From NCBI RefSeq assembly GCF_014596525.1, contig NZ_MSJP01000006.1, forward strand, positions 1 through 64,000: DNA of 64,000 nt, in the 5' to 3' direction. This document shows, in pieces, positions 42,059 to 51,169 of the stretch; positions within the stretch are counted from its first letter, which is position 1; the number at the start of each line of letters is the position of its first letter. Both the position numbers and the translations under genes were made by a program. The notes under the pieces are model-generated. The model was given only the letters and a program-made list of their open reading frames with translations, was not told the DNA's origin and made no database searches. Source of the stretch: Streptomyces sp. CBMA291 (lineage in GTDB: Bacteria > Actinomycetota > Actinomycetes > Streptomycetales > Streptomycetaceae).

Positions 42059-43870
42059 TCAGCGCGCTCCGGGCTCCCCGGCCAGGGGGCGGGGCGCGTG
42101 CGGGTGTCCGCAGCGGAAGAGGGGGTCGGCCGTGTCGAAGGGCACGTCCTCGCGGGCGTTCTCGACGGCCGCCATGGAGGACGGCAGGTCGAACGGGAGG
42201 ACGCCCTCCATCGGCGTACGGCCCAGGGCCGCGTCGAGCAGCAGATCGTCCCGGGCGCCGAACTCGCCGATCAGGAGCGCGGCCGGTGCGGCGAGCGGGG
42301 TGAGCACGGCGGGCCGTTCCAGATGCACGGAGAAGGCGGTGGGAACGGTCTCCGCCAGGGCGCGCAGCCGCTCCACCTCCTCCTCGGGGAACTCCAGCGA
42401 GCCGCAGTGGAAGAAGCGCTCAAGTATGCCTTCGCGCTCCTCGTACGGCGCCTTGAGCCGGACGACGGCGAAGTCGGCCTCCGCCGGGCTCGCCACCACC
42501 GTGCCGAACCGGGCGGCGACGGCCGGATCGATCCCCTCGACGTACAGCCGCTCGCCGCTCACCGGACGCCCGGCGATGTGGACCAGGGCGCGCTGCTGGA
42601 CGGTGTCGCCGAGCGCGCGGCCGTCCGGGGCGCCGACGGTTCGGGCCGCCTCGTCCGCGTCGACGTACGGGTCGTCGAAGAGGCCGAGGCGGAACTTGTC
42701 GCGCAGGACGCGGCGGACGGAGGCGTCGATCCGCTCCTCGCTCACCGCGCCGGAGCGGACGGCGGTCAGGATCAGCTCCGGATCGGTCTCGCCGCCGAGC
42801 TGGTCGGCCCCCGCGTCCAGGGTCATCACCACCTGTTCGGCCACGGACAGTTCCTCCACGCCCCAGTTGCGCGGCGGGAAGGTGGTGACGCCGGGGATCT
42901 CGGTGCCGGTGATGGCGTTGAAGTCGGTGCAGATCACCCCGTCGAAGCCGTACCGCCCGCGCAGCAGACCGGTGATGACGTCCCGGTTGAAGTTGGCGCC
43001 GACCTCGGCGAATCCCAGGCCGGAGGGGATCGCGTAGGCGGGCATGATCTGGGCGGTGCCGACCTCGAAGGCGGCCTCGAAGGGGATCAGGTGCTGCTCG
43101 AAGGCGTCGCCGGGGTAGGCGAGACGGCGTCCGGCGGCGAAGTGCGCCTCCTCGCCGCCGTGCTGGGGGCCGCCGCCCGGGAAGTGCTTGGTCATGCAGG
43201 CGACGCTGTCCTTGCCGAGGCTCTCGCCCTGGAGGCCCCGGATGTAGGCGGCGATCATACGGGCGGCGCGCTGCGGGTCCTCGCCGAAGGTGCCGCTGAT
43301 CCGGGCCCAGCGGGGCTCGGTGGCCAGGTCGGCCATCGGGTGGATCGCGACACGGATGCCGACGGCGCGCAGCTCACGGCCGATCAGGCGGGCGTACTCC
43401 TCCACCAGTTCCGGGTCGTCGGTGGCTGCCAGGCCGATCGGCTCGGGGCCGGTGCTGAAGCCGCCGCCGGTGTGGGCGGTGGCCGGGTTGGAGGCGAAGC
43501 CGTGCCGGGGGTCGGAGGAGAGGGTGACGGGGATGCCGAGGCGCCCGGCCGAGGCGAGGTCCTGGACGTGGTTGTTCCACTCGGCCATCGCGCGGGCGTC
43601 GGGCACGGCCATCATCGCGAAGTGGGTGATGCCGCGTTCGGTGATCAGTTCGGCGCCGGTCGGGAGCGGGACCGGCATCCGGGGGTCGGAGCCGGGCACC
43701 ATGCGCCCGTGGCACATCAGGGCCGCCTTCTCGGCGAGCGTCATCCGGCCGAGCAGGTCCTCGACGCGCTCGGGAACGGGCAGCCGCGGGTCCTCGTAGG
43801 GCTCCATGGTGCCGTTGTGGTTGAGGTCGCGGAAGAGGGTTCCGTCGCTGTGGCGCAGTACGTTCGGCAT
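42059..43870 (-). CDS. Glycoside hydrolase family 3 protein
   Basis: The 603-residue protein has the GH3 barrel (RVEDLLGRMTLAEKAALMCH; GIPVTLSSDPRHGF; ARISGTFGEDPQRAARM; the KHFPGGGPQHGG loop) and the nucleophile Asp in GVICTDFNAITG. A C-terminal alpha/beta sandwich is shortened. It has no signal peptide and so is cytoplasmic, acting on an imported beta-glycoside such as a disaccharide or GlcNAc-containing sugar. Its start overlaps the stop of the tyrosine phosphatase gene by one base (TGATG). The divergent HutC-type GntR at 44959 probably regulates both. Confidence 0.9.
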   Translation of the reverse strand: MPNVLRHSDGTLFRDLNHNGTMEPYEDPRLPVPERVEDLLGRMTLAEKAALMCHGRMVPGSDPRMPVPLPTGAELITERGITHFAMMAVPDARAMAEWNNHVQDLASAGRLGIPVTLSSDPRHGFASNPATAHTGGGFSTGPEPIGLAATDDPELVEEYARLIGRELRAVGIRVAIHPMADLATEPRWARISGTFGEDPQRAARMIAAYIRGLQGESLGKDSVACMTKHFPGGGPQHGGEEAHFAAGRRLAYPGDAFEQHLIPFEAAFEVGTAQIMPAYAIPSGLGFAEVGANFNRDVITGLLRGRYGFDGVICTDFNAITGTEIPGVTTFPPRNWGVEELSVAEQVVMTLDAGADQLGGETDPELILTAVRSGAVSEERIDASVRRVLRDKFRLGLFDDPYVDADEAARTVGAPDGRALGDTVQQRALVHIAGRPVSGERLYVEGIDPAVAARFGTVVASPAEADFAVVRLKAPYEEREGILERFFHCGSLEFPEEEVERLRALAETVPTAFSVHLERPAVLTPLAAPAALLIGEFGARDDLLLDAALGRTPMEGVLPFDLPSSMAAVENAREDVPFDTADPLFRCGHPHAPRPLAGEPGAR

Positions 43871-44667
43871 CAGACCGTCACCTCGGCGGGAGCGGCGATG
43901 CCGGTGGTGACGGCTGAGACGGTGTCGGTGGCGGCGGCGGCGGGCGTGGCCTTGGCCAGGAAGGCGTCGAGGGTCTCCTGGGCGACCCCGCACTCCAGGA
44001 GGAAGGCGCGGGCGCCGCCGTGCCGGGTGCGGACGACGTCGAGGAAGGCGGTCATCGCCCCGGCGGGGGCCGCGAGGAGCGGGGCGGGGATGGCGAGCTT
44101 CTCCCGGTCCACGTCGTTGAGGGCCGTGTGGTGGCGCTGGGCGATTCCGGCCCAGATCTGTTCGAGGGCCTCGCCGGTGCGGGCGTAGTCCTCGACGACG
44201 CGCTCGGCGGGCACGCCGAGCAGTTCGAGCAGCAGGGCCGTGAGGAGACCGGTGCGGTCCTTGCCCGCGGCGCAGTGCAGCAGGACTCCGCCGGGACGGG
44301 CGGCGGCCCGGACGGCGTCGGCGATCGCGCCGGGTGCGCTCTCGGCCATCAGCACGTAGAACTCGCCGAGGTCGGCGGCGGTCTTCATGGTGGCCATCCG
44401 CTGGTCCAGGGCGGGCGAGGAGGGCTCGACCGGGGTCTGGACGACGGTGATGCCCGCGGCCTCGGCGGCGGTCCAGTCCCCGGCCTCGCGCTCGCTTCCG
44501 CCGCGCAGGTCGACGATGGTGCGGATGCCGGCGGCGCGCAGCTGCTCGACGACGGCGTCGTCGGCAGCGGGGAAGGGCTGGGCGGAGCGGTACAGGACAC
44601 CGGGGTTCACCAGGGTGCCCTCGGGGTCGGTCAGGACGGACGGGTCGCGGAAGTTGACCAGGGACAT
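43870..44667 (-). CDS. Tyrosine-protein phosphatase (PTP-like)
   Basis: The 265-residue enzyme carries the CX5R phosphatase loop HCAAGKDRTG (Cys132, Arg138) and the N-terminal substrate-recognition stretch of the bacterial Tyr-phosphatase family (LYRSAQPF; IRTIVDLRGGSERE). Such enzymes remove phosphate from tyrosine or from phosphoinositide or sugar phosphates. Co-translation with a GH3 hydrolase is unusual and hints that the true substrate may be a phosphorylated sugar or that glycoside use is tied to signalling. ATG 44667 follows AAAGG. It is the first gene of the operon. Confidence 0.88.
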   Translation of the reverse strand: MSLVNFRDPSVLTDPEGTLVNPGVLYRSAQPFPAADDAVVEQLRAAGIRTIVDLRGGSEREAGDWTAAEAAGITVVQTPVEPSSPALDQRMATMKTAADLGEFYVLMAESAPGAIADAVRAAARPGGVLLHCAAGKDRTGLLTALLLELLGVPAERVVEDYARTGEALEQIWAGIAQRHHTALNDVDREKLAIPAPLLAAPAGAMTAFLDVVRTRHGGARAFLLECGVAQETLDAFLAKATPAAAATDTVSAVTTGIAAPAEVTV

Positions 44668-44846
44668 GAGGGGGGCCTTTCGATTTCGTCGGAGGGGGCC
44701 GCGAGGGACATCGCGGGACGCGCGCTGCGGGGCGGCGGGCGGGGTGCGGACCGGGGCGCGGTGGGCGGCGGTTCGCGGGGCGCGGCGCGGAGGGGGCGCC
44801 GGAGCGGATCCAGGGTGCCGGGGTGCGGAGCACCATCGGAAGCACG

Positions 44847-44870
44847 ACATCTAGATGTCTAGATGTCTAC
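44847..44870. promoter_or_regulatory. GntR/HutC-type operator
   Basis: ACATCTAGATGT (44847-44858) is a perfect 12-bp palindrome followed by TCTAGATGTCTA, so TCTAGATG is repeated in tandem. The centre CTAG resembles the GTNTANAC class bound by HutC-subfamily GntR proteins. It lies between the divergent GntR gene and the phosphatase-GH3 operon in otherwise GC-rich DNA. Confidence 0.6.
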
Positions 44871-44958
44871 CCTCTTCCAAGGTCGTTCGGCAAGCGACGG
44901 CAAGGTGAACTTCCGGCCAACCGCCGTCCGTCGGGGGCTTCTCCGTAGGATCTGCGGC

Positions 44959-45750
44959 GTGGCAGCACACCGAAGCGGCACCCCGCTCTACCGCACGCTC
45001 GCCCTCCGGATCCAGGAGCGCATCGACTCCGGGGCGTACCCGGCGGGCGCCCGGCTGCCCAGCGAACCCGAGTTGAGCACCGAGTTCGGGGTGAACCGGC
45101 TGACCGTCCGGCAGGCCGTCGCCGAACTCGAACGGGCCGCCGCGATCGAGATCCGGCGGGGCGTGGGCACCTTCGTACGCCCGCCCGCGCCGCGGATCTC
45201 GATCGACGTGGACCCGCGCAGTCAGCGCTTCGACCTCGGAAGCCTCCATCCGGCCTCCCCGGAGGGGGAGTTCGGGGAGGGTGCCGAGGAATGCGTCGTC
45301 GCCGCGCCCCCGGTGACCGGCTCCGCCGAGGACCGGGAGGCCGCCCGGCACCTCGCGCTGCCCGTCGCGGGGCTTTCCCGGGTGGACACCGTGACCCGGC
45401 TGGGCGGCCGGGCGGTCGCGGCGAGCAGCATCTGGGTGCCGTTCGGCCCGCTGCCCGCCGAGCTGACCCGGCCGGGCCGCACCGGGAACATGGTGCGCGA
45501 TCTGGCCCGGTTCGCCGGGATCCGACTGGAGTACGACTGGCGGGCGTTCGGCGCGATCGGCGCCGACCTCGCCGACGCCGGACTGCTCGGCGTCCCCGTC
45601 GGCGCCCCCTTGCTGGTGCGCGAGGGCGTCAGCTGTACGCCGGACGGCACGGCGACGCTGTACGTACGGCGCCGGATCGACGGCGACAGCACCCGTTTCG
45701 TCCTGCGCTACCGCGAACGCGGGGACGGCCCGGACGCCGGGGCCCGCTGA
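44959..45750 (+). CDS. HutC-type GntR-family transcriptional regulator
   Basis: The 263-residue protein has an N-terminal winged helix (PLYRTLALRIQERIDSGAYP, RLPSEPELSTEFGVNRLTVR) and a UTRA effector domain (residues about 85-255, with VDTVTRLGGRAVAASSIWVP and STRFVLRYRE). UTRA domains sense sugars, sugar phosphates or histidine-like ligands. GTG 44959 is preferred; AGGA sits 9 bp upstream and a TAGGAT that could act as -10 for a leaderless transcript overlaps it. The divergent palindrome and operon make it the probable repressor of the phosphatase and GH3 genes. Confidence 0.9.
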   Translation: MAAHRSGTPLYRTLALRIQERIDSGAYPAGARLPSEPELSTEFGVNRLTVRQAVAELERAAAIEIRRGVGTFVRPPAPRISIDVDPRSQRFDLGSLHPASPEGEFGEGAEECVVAAPPVTGSAEDREAARHLALPVAGLSRVDTVTRLGGRAVAASSIWVPFGPLPAELTRPGRTGNMVRDLARFAGIRLEYDWRAFGAIGADLADAGLLGVPVGAPLLVREGVSCTPDGTATLYVRRRIDGDSTRFVLRYRERGDGPDAGAR

Positions 45751-45846
45751 GACCCGTCTCCGTACGCCGGGAGCCGCCGAGGTTCGTCTCCGGACACCTG
45801 GGCCCGCCGAGGTCGGCCCGGACGCCGGGAGCCGTCGGGGTCAGCC
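45732..45846. repeat. Four imperfect 30-bp tandem repeats between convergent genes
   Basis: Units begin at 45732, 45762, 45792 and 45820, each starting GGACGCC(G)GG or a close variant and containing CCGCYGAG. The first unit overlaps the end of the GntR gene and the last runs into the TetR stop codon. Confidence 0.55.
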
Positions 45847-46494
45847 CTGCGGGGCGGGCGCGCCGGCCGGGGGCGGCATCACCTGGACGAAGGCCTGCCG
45901 CCAGAGTTCCAGGCGCCCGTCGTCCTCCAGGCCCTCCACGACATGCCGCCGGGTCAGCGCCCCGATCACCGCGCCGAGCGCGTGCGGCCGCAGGTCCTGC
46001 CCGGTGTCGACGCCCAGCCGGGCGGCGGCCACGTCGGCGGTGCGCTGGACGAGGCCGTCGATCTGGAGCACCGCATGGTCGTGCACGGTACGGATGCCCA
46101 TGAAGCGCCGACGCAGGGACCGGCGCCGGGTGGTGTGCTCGGCGGGCTCCTCCAGCGTTCCGTCGGTGACGTCCAGGGCGTGGAAGAAGGCCTCCCAGAG
46201 GTCGAGTCCGGCCGGTGCGGCGGCGAACTCGTCGAGGATCGCGTTGCCGAAGTCCAGACCGAAGAGCAGCGACTCCTTGCTGGCGTAGTAGCGGAAGAAC
46301 GTCCGGTGGGCCACGTCCGCGCGCCGGCAGATCTGGTCGACCGTGGTCTCCTCGAAGCCCTGTTCCTCGTACAGGTCGAGCCCCGCCGTCCGGATGGTCT
46401 GGCGCGTGCGCGCCTTCTTGCGGTCGCGCAGCCCCGTCCCGGTCCGTGTCCCGGCCGAGGCCGTGACATCGGGTCCGGTTTCCTGCCCCTGCAT
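45841..46494 (-). CDS. TetR-family transcriptional regulator
   Basis: The 217-residue protein has a TetR helix-turn-helix (ARTRQTIRTAGLDLYEEQGF, then TTVDQICRRADVAHRTFFRY) and an all-helical ligand domain. The conserved FFRYYASKE marks the end of the DNA-binding domain. It is divergent from a peptide/nickel-type ABC importer, and a short palindrome lies in the shared gap, so it probably represses that operon. ATG 46494 is preferred over the much longer frame upstream, which has no similarity and runs through the promoter region. Confidence 0.9.
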   Translation of the reverse strand: MQGQETGPDVTASAGTRTGTGLRDRKKARTRQTIRTAGLDLYEEQGFEETTVDQICRRADVAHRTFFRYYASKESLLFGLDFGNAILDEFAAAPAGLDLWEAFFHALDVTDGTLEEPAEHTTRRRSLRRRFMGIRTVHDHAVLQIDGLVQRTADVAAARLGVDTGQDLRPHALGAVIGALTRRHVVEGLEDDGRLELWRQAFVQVMPPPAGAPAPQG

Positions 46495-46631
46495 GTGGTG
46501 TCCGTTCCATGGTCGGTGCCGGGCGTCCCGCGCCCGGCGCTGCCGGTTGTGTCCGTACCGAATCACGCGTGGCAGGGGCCGCTCAAGGCGAGCGCCGACT
46601 CGTCGACAAGGCGTCACATGGAATTTGCATA

Positions 46632-46647
46632 ACTGCCTTTTGGCAGT
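46632..46647. promoter_or_regulatory. TetR-type operator palindrome
   Basis: ACTGCC-TTTT-GGCAGT has perfect 6-bp arms and is the most AT-rich spot in the 245-bp gap between the TetR gene and the ABC importer operon. Confidence 0.45.
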
Positions 46648-46739
46648 CCTGTCACTTCTTGAGAGTGCCGGAAGACGCCGGTCCGGTACCGCCGTCACCA
46701 GCTGACTTCCCCCCGAGTCAAGGAACACGAGGAACCCCC

Positions 46740-48299
46740 ATGAAGCGGCAGAAGCAGGTACTCGCGGCGGCGGTCTCCGCCGTCGTCATCGGTCTGGGCA
46801 CCGGCGCGTGCTCGGCCCCCGACGACACGCTGTCGGGTGCCCCCGCCCGGAGCACCGCCCCGAGCGGCGACGGAACCGCCGTGGACGGCGGCACTCTGAA
46901 GGTGGGCCTCGACCGGCCCTTCGTGAAGCTCGACCCGGCGGACGGCACCCTGACGTCCATGCCGTCGATGATCCTGGCGAACGCGCTCTACGACCCGCTG
47001 ATGGTCAACGGCGACAACGGCACCGTGAAGCCCTTCCTCGCGAAGACGTTCACCTCCGGCGCCGACGCCACCGTGTGGAACCTGACCCTGCGCGAGGGCG
47101 TCCGCTTCAGCGACGGCAAGCCGCTCGACGGACAGGCGGTGGTCGACCATGTGACCCGGCTGTCCAAGCCGGAGACCAAGTGCGCCTGCGCCGTCGACGC
47201 GGCCACGATCAAGGACATGAAGGTGACCGGACCCACCGGCGTCACCTTCACCCTCGTCGCCCCCGACGCGTCCTTCCCCAACCTCTTCACCCGCTCCCTC
47301 GGCTACGTCTCCGAAGCCCCCGCCGGAGACCGCCCCGCCGTCGGCTCGGGCCCCTACACGGTGGAGAGCGTCCAGCCCGGCGTCTCGGTGACCGTGGCCC
47401 GCAACGCCTCCTACTGGGGCCCCAAGCCCCACGCCGACAAGGTCGTCTACCGGGTCCTGCCCGACGCGGACAGCCGCTACCAGTCGCTGCGCTCCGGCGA
47501 CGCGGACATCGTGTGGGCCGAGACCCCCGCCCAGCAGAAGCAGGCGACCGGCGACGGACTCCAGGTCGCCACCGGCCCCAGCGCCACCTCCGCCCTCCTC
47601 TTCAACACCAAGGTCGCTCCCTTCGACGACCCGCGCGTCCGCCGGGCCGTGCAGTACGCCATCGACCGCGAGAGCGTCGAGAAGATCGCCTACCTGGGAC
47701 AGGGCCGGGTCTCCGACGGACCGATCAACTCCGCCTCCGCCTACCGAAGCACCGCCGCCTACCCCCAGCGCGACCTGGCCAAGGCCCGCGCCCTGCTCGC
47801 CGAGGCCGGCCACCCGAACCTGTCGTTCGAACTGACCGCCGACAGCCGCCCCGAGGGCCAGCAGCGCGCCACCGTACTCCAGCAGATGCTCGGCGAAGCC
47901 GGAATCAAGATGACCATCAAGCCCGGCGACCCGGCCACCAACGGCACCGCCATGATGCAGCGCAAGTTCCAGGTCCTCGACTTCGTCACCAGCATGTTCG
48001 GCGACACCGACACCGCGATGACCAACATGTTCTCCTCGAAGGGCATGTACAACTTCACCGGCTACGCCGACCCCGAGGTCGACGCGGCCATCGCCCGGGG
48101 CCGTGCGAGCGTGGACCCCGCCGCCCGCGCCGAGGCCTACAACCAGGCGTCGAAGAAGATCATCGAGGACGCCCCGGCCGCCTTCCTCACCGAGAACCGG
48201 ACCGGCTTCATCGCCTCCGACCGGATCGGCGGACTGCCCGACCTGTCCAAGCGCTCCATCGTCAACGTCTCCCCGGCCGTCCTGTGGGTGAAGCGGTGA
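46740..48299 (+). CDS. Peptide/nickel-type ABC transporter substrate-binding lipoprotein
   Basis: The 519-residue lipoprotein (lipobox region GLGTGAC, Cys24) is a family 5 solute-binding protein: GGTLKVGLDRPFVKLDPADG at the N terminus, EGVRFSDGKPLDGQAVVDHV, and RAVQYAIDRESVEKIAYLGQ late. Such proteins bind peptides, opines, nickel chelates or related cargo. A Cys-x-Cys pair (TKCACAV) is unusual but outside known sites. It is the first gene of a five-gene importer operon and GAGG precedes ATG 46740. The ligand cannot be fixed from sequence. Confidence 0.92.
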   Translation: MKRQKQVLAAAVSAVVIGLGTGACSAPDDTLSGAPARSTAPSGDGTAVDGGTLKVGLDRPFVKLDPADGTLTSMPSMILANALYDPLMVNGDNGTVKPFLAKTFTSGADATVWNLTLREGVRFSDGKPLDGQAVVDHVTRLSKPETKCACAVDAATIKDMKVTGPTGVTFTLVAPDASFPNLFTRSLGYVSEAPAGDRPAVGSGPYTVESVQPGVSVTVARNASYWGPKPHADKVVYRVLPDADSRYQSLRSGDADIVWAETPAQQKQATGDGLQVATGPSATSALLFNTKVAPFDDPRVRRAVQYAIDRESVEKIAYLGQGRVSDGPINSASAYRSTAAYPQRDLAKARALLAEAGHPNLSFELTADSRPEGQQRATVLQQMLGEAGIKMTIKPGDPATNGTAMMQRKFQVLDFVTSMFGDTDTAMTNMFSSKGMYNFTGYADPEVDAAIARGRASVDPAARAEAYNQASKKIIEDAPAAFLTENRTGFIASDRIGGLPDLSKRSIVNVSPAVLWVKR

Positions 48300-49255
48300 C
48301 CTCCCCGATCCCCGGCTTCGCCGCGCGGGCCGGACGGGCACTTGCGGTCCTCCTGCTCGTCGCCGTCACCGCGCTCGCCCTGCCCCACCTGATGCCGGGC
48401 TCGCCCGCCATCGCCGCCCTCGGCATCACCGCCACCCCGGAACAGATCGCCGTGTTCGAATCCGGACTCGGCCTGGACCGGAACGTGTTCGCCGCCACCG
48501 TCGACTGGCTCGGCGCGGCCCTCCACGGCGATCTCGGACACTCGCTCACCAGCGGCAACGCCGTCACCACCGAGCTGGCCCACCGCATCCCCGTCACCCT
48601 CGAAGTGTTCCTCGCCGCCCAGGTGGTGGCCCTCGCCGTCGCCGTGCCCGTCGCCCTCCTCTCGGCCTGGCGGCCGGACGGCGTGATCGACCGCATCGCC
48701 ACCGCCGGCGCCTTCGTCTGGCTCGCCGTACCCGGCTTCGTCCTCGGCCTCTTCCTCATCTACCTCACCGCCGTCCAGCTGCGCATCCTCCCGGCCACCG
48801 GCTGGGTGCCCTTCGGCGAGGATCCGGTGGAGAACCTGCGCCACCTGGCCCTGCCCGCACTCACCCTGGGCCTGACCGAAGCCGCCATCTTCACCCGCAC
48901 CCTGCGCGGACAACTCCTCGACACCCTCGACCAGACCTACATCGCCGCCGCCCGCAGCCGCGGCATGGGCACCGCCCGGCTGCTGCTGCGCCGCGCCCTG
49001 CGCCCCTCCTCGCTGCCCCTCGTCACCCTGCTCGGCATCGGCATCGGCACCTCGCTGGGCGGCTCGGTGCTGGTGGAGACGCTGTTCGCGGTCCCGGGCG
49101 TCGGCAGCCTCGCCTCCGCGGCCATCATCAGCCGCGACTTCCCCGTCATCCAGGCGGTGATGGTGGTCTGCGCCACCGGCGTGGTGCTCGCCACGCTCGG
49201 GGTCGACCTGCTGTACCGCAAGCTCGACCCGAGGATCGCCCATGACCACCGCTGA
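48296..49255 (+). CDS. ABC transporter permease (DppB/OppB-like)
   Basis: The 319-residue membrane protein has about six helices and the EAA-type cytoplasmic loop (IAAARSRGMGTARLLLRRAL) that docks the ATPases. The N terminus (LPHLMPGSPAIAALG) and LGLDRNVF resemble DppB/NikB proteins. GTG 48296 overlaps the preceding stop (GTGA). It forms the translocation channel with the next gene's product. Confidence 0.93.
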   Translation: MTSPIPGFAARAGRALAVLLLVAVTALALPHLMPGSPAIAALGITATPEQIAVFESGLGLDRNVFAATVDWLGAALHGDLGHSLTSGNAVTTELAHRIPVTLEVFLAAQVVALAVAVPVALLSAWRPDGVIDRIATAGAFVWLAVPGFVLGLFLIYLTAVQLRILPATGWVPFGEDPVENLRHLALPALTLGLTEAAIFTRTLRGQLLDTLDQTYIAAARSRGMGTARLLLRRALRPSSLPLVTLLGIGIGTSLGGSVLVETLFAVPGVGSLASAAIISRDFPVIQAVMVVCATGVVLATLGVDLLYRKLDPRIAHDHR

Positions 49256-50153
49256 GCGCGTACCCGCCGCCACCCCCGAGACCTCCCGCACCTCCCGGCC
49301 CACCGGCACCGCCGACGCCACCCGGGTCCGGGCCCCACGACGGCGCCCCCCGATCGGCGTACTGATCGCCGGAGGCTGGCTCGCCGCCGTCCTCCTCGCC
49401 GCCCTCCTCGCCCCCCTGCTGCCCGGCTTCGACCCCCTGCACGGCGACTTCTCCGCCCCCTCCGCCCCACCCGGCCCCGGCCACTGGCTCGGCACCGACG
49501 CGGGCGGACGCGACATCCTCCAGCGCACCATCGCCGGAGCCCGCGCCTCCTTCACCGTCGCCGCGCTCACCGTCGCGGTCGGACTGCTCGGCGGCGGCGC
49601 CCTCGGCCTCGCCGCCGGCTGGTTCCGCGGCCCCGTGGACAAGGCCATCGGCTTCGCCACCGACCTGCTGATGTCCGTCCCCACCCTGATCCTGGTGATG
49701 ATCGTGGTCTCGCTGCGCGGCCCCAGCCTCCCCGTCATCGGCGGCCTCATCGGCCTGTTCACCGTCCCCGCCTTCACCCGCGTGGTACGGGCCGTGGTCC
49801 TCTCCCTCAGCGAGCGCGGCTTCGTCCAGGCCGCCCGCATGATCGGCACCGCACCGCTGCGCATCCTGCGCCGCGAGGTCGTCCCGCACGTCGCCACCAT
49901 CGCGCTGACCTTCGCCTTCACCGCGACCACCGCCGCCATCGTCGCCGAGGGCTCCCTCAGCTTCCTCGGCTTCGGCCTGCGCCCGCCCGACCCCTCCTGG
50001 GGCGGCATCATCGCCGAGGGCCGCACCACACTCGGCAGCGCGCCCTGGATCTCCCTCGCCCCCGCCGCCGTCCTCTGCCTGACCGTCCTCGCCCTCAACT
50101 ACCTCGGCGAGCACCTGCGCTCGCCCGCACGGAAGGGACCGAAGAACCGATGA
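49242..50153 (+). CDS. ABC transporter permease (DppC/OppC-like)
   Basis: The 303-residue second permease has the hydrophilic N-terminal segment, the LGTDAGGRDILQRTIAGAR motif typical of DppC/OppC and the docking loop VQAARMIGTAPLRILRREV. The C-terminal LSFLGFGLRPPDPSWGG is another family hallmark. It overlaps the previous gene by 14 bp and the next by 4 bp, so the importer is translated as a coupled set. Confidence 0.93.
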   Translation: MTTAERVPAATPETSRTSRPTGTADATRVRAPRRRPPIGVLIAGGWLAAVLLAALLAPLLPGFDPLHGDFSAPSAPPGPGHWLGTDAGGRDILQRTIAGARASFTVAALTVAVGLLGGGALGLAAGWFRGPVDKAIGFATDLLMSVPTLILVMIVVSLRGPSLPVIGGLIGLFTVPAFTRVVRAVVLSLSERGFVQAARMIGTAPLRILRREVVPHVATIALTFAFTATTAAIVAEGSLSFLGFGLRPPDPSWGGIIAEGRTTLGSAPWISLAPAAVLCLTVLALNYLGEHLRSPARKGPKNR

Positions 50154-51169
50154 CCACCCCGGTCCTGGACGTCCGCTCGCTCGACACCACGATCCACGCC
50201 CCCGACGGACGACGGCTGCACATCCTGCACGACGTCAGCCTCACCGTCGACGCCGGGGAATGCCTCGGCATCGTCGGCGAATCGGGCTCGGGCAAGTCCG
50301 TCCTCGCCCGCACCGTCCTCGGCGTCCACGCCCGCACCACCCGCGCCGACTCCACCGGACAGGTCCTGCTCAACGGCGAGGACCTGCTCACCGCGGCCCC
50401 CGCCCGCCGCGCCGAACTCCTCGGCACCGGCATCGCGATGGTCCACCAGGACCCGATGACCTCCCTCAACCCGGTCGTACGCATCGCCGACCAGGTCACC
50501 GAATCCCTCACCAACCGCAAACGGCTCGGCCGCCGGGAACGCCTCGGCATCGCCACCGGGCTCCTCGCCGCCGTCGACGTCCCCGACCCCGCCCGCCGCG
50601 CCCGCGCCTACCCCCACGAACTCTCCGGCGGACTGCGCCAGCGCGTCGGCATCGCCGCCGCCCTCGCCGGCGACCCCGTCCTGCTGCTCGCCGACGAACC
50701 CACCACCGCCCTCGACGTCACCGTCCAGCGCACCGTCCTCGACCTGCTCGACCGCCACCGCGCCACCCGGGGCCTGGCCACCCTCCTGATCACCCACGAC
50801 ATCGGCCTGCTCTACGGACGCGCCCGCCGCATCGCCGTCATGTACGGCGGCCGGGTCGTCGAGAGCGGCCCCACCGAGGACGTCACCGCCCACCCCGCCC
50901 ACCCCTACACGGCCGCCCTGCTGCGCTCCGTACCCCGCGTCACCGGCCCCCTGCGCCGCACCCTGCCCGCCATCCCCGGCTCGCCCCCGGACCTCTCCCG
51001 CCCCCTGACCGGCTGCCCCTTCGCCCCCCGCTGCGAACGGGCCGAGTCCCTCTGCACCACCACCGCCCCACCCGTCCACCAGGCCGGTACCGGACACACC
51101 GCCTCCTGCCACTTCCCCCTCACCCCGGCCCACCCGTCCCCGAAGACCACCCCGGAGCCCACTCCATGA
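50150..51169 (+). CDS. ABC transporter ATP-binding protein (DppD/OppD-like)
   Basis: The 339-residue ATPase has Walker A GESGSGKSVLAR, the Q-loop MVHQDPMTSLNP, the signature LSGGLRQRVGIA, Walker B LLLADEPTTALD and the C-terminal oligopeptide-transporter cysteine motif (GCPFAPRCERAESLC) that can hold a [4Fe-4S] cluster. It powers import together with the following ATPase. The start overlaps the preceding stop (ATGA). Confidence 0.94.
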   Translation: MTTPVLDVRSLDTTIHAPDGRRLHILHDVSLTVDAGECLGIVGESGSGKSVLARTVLGVHARTTRADSTGQVLLNGEDLLTAAPARRAELLGTGIAMVHQDPMTSLNPVVRIADQVTESLTNRKRLGRRERLGIATGLLAAVDVPDPARRARAYPHELSGGLRQRVGIAAALAGDPVLLLADEPTTALDVTVQRTVLDLLDRHRATRGLATLLITHDIGLLYGRARRIAVMYGGRVVESGPTEDVTAHPAHPYTAALLRSVPRVTGPLRRTLPAIPGSPPDLSRPLTGCPFAPRCERAESLCTTTAPPVHQAGTGHTASCHFPLTPAHPSPKTTPEPTP

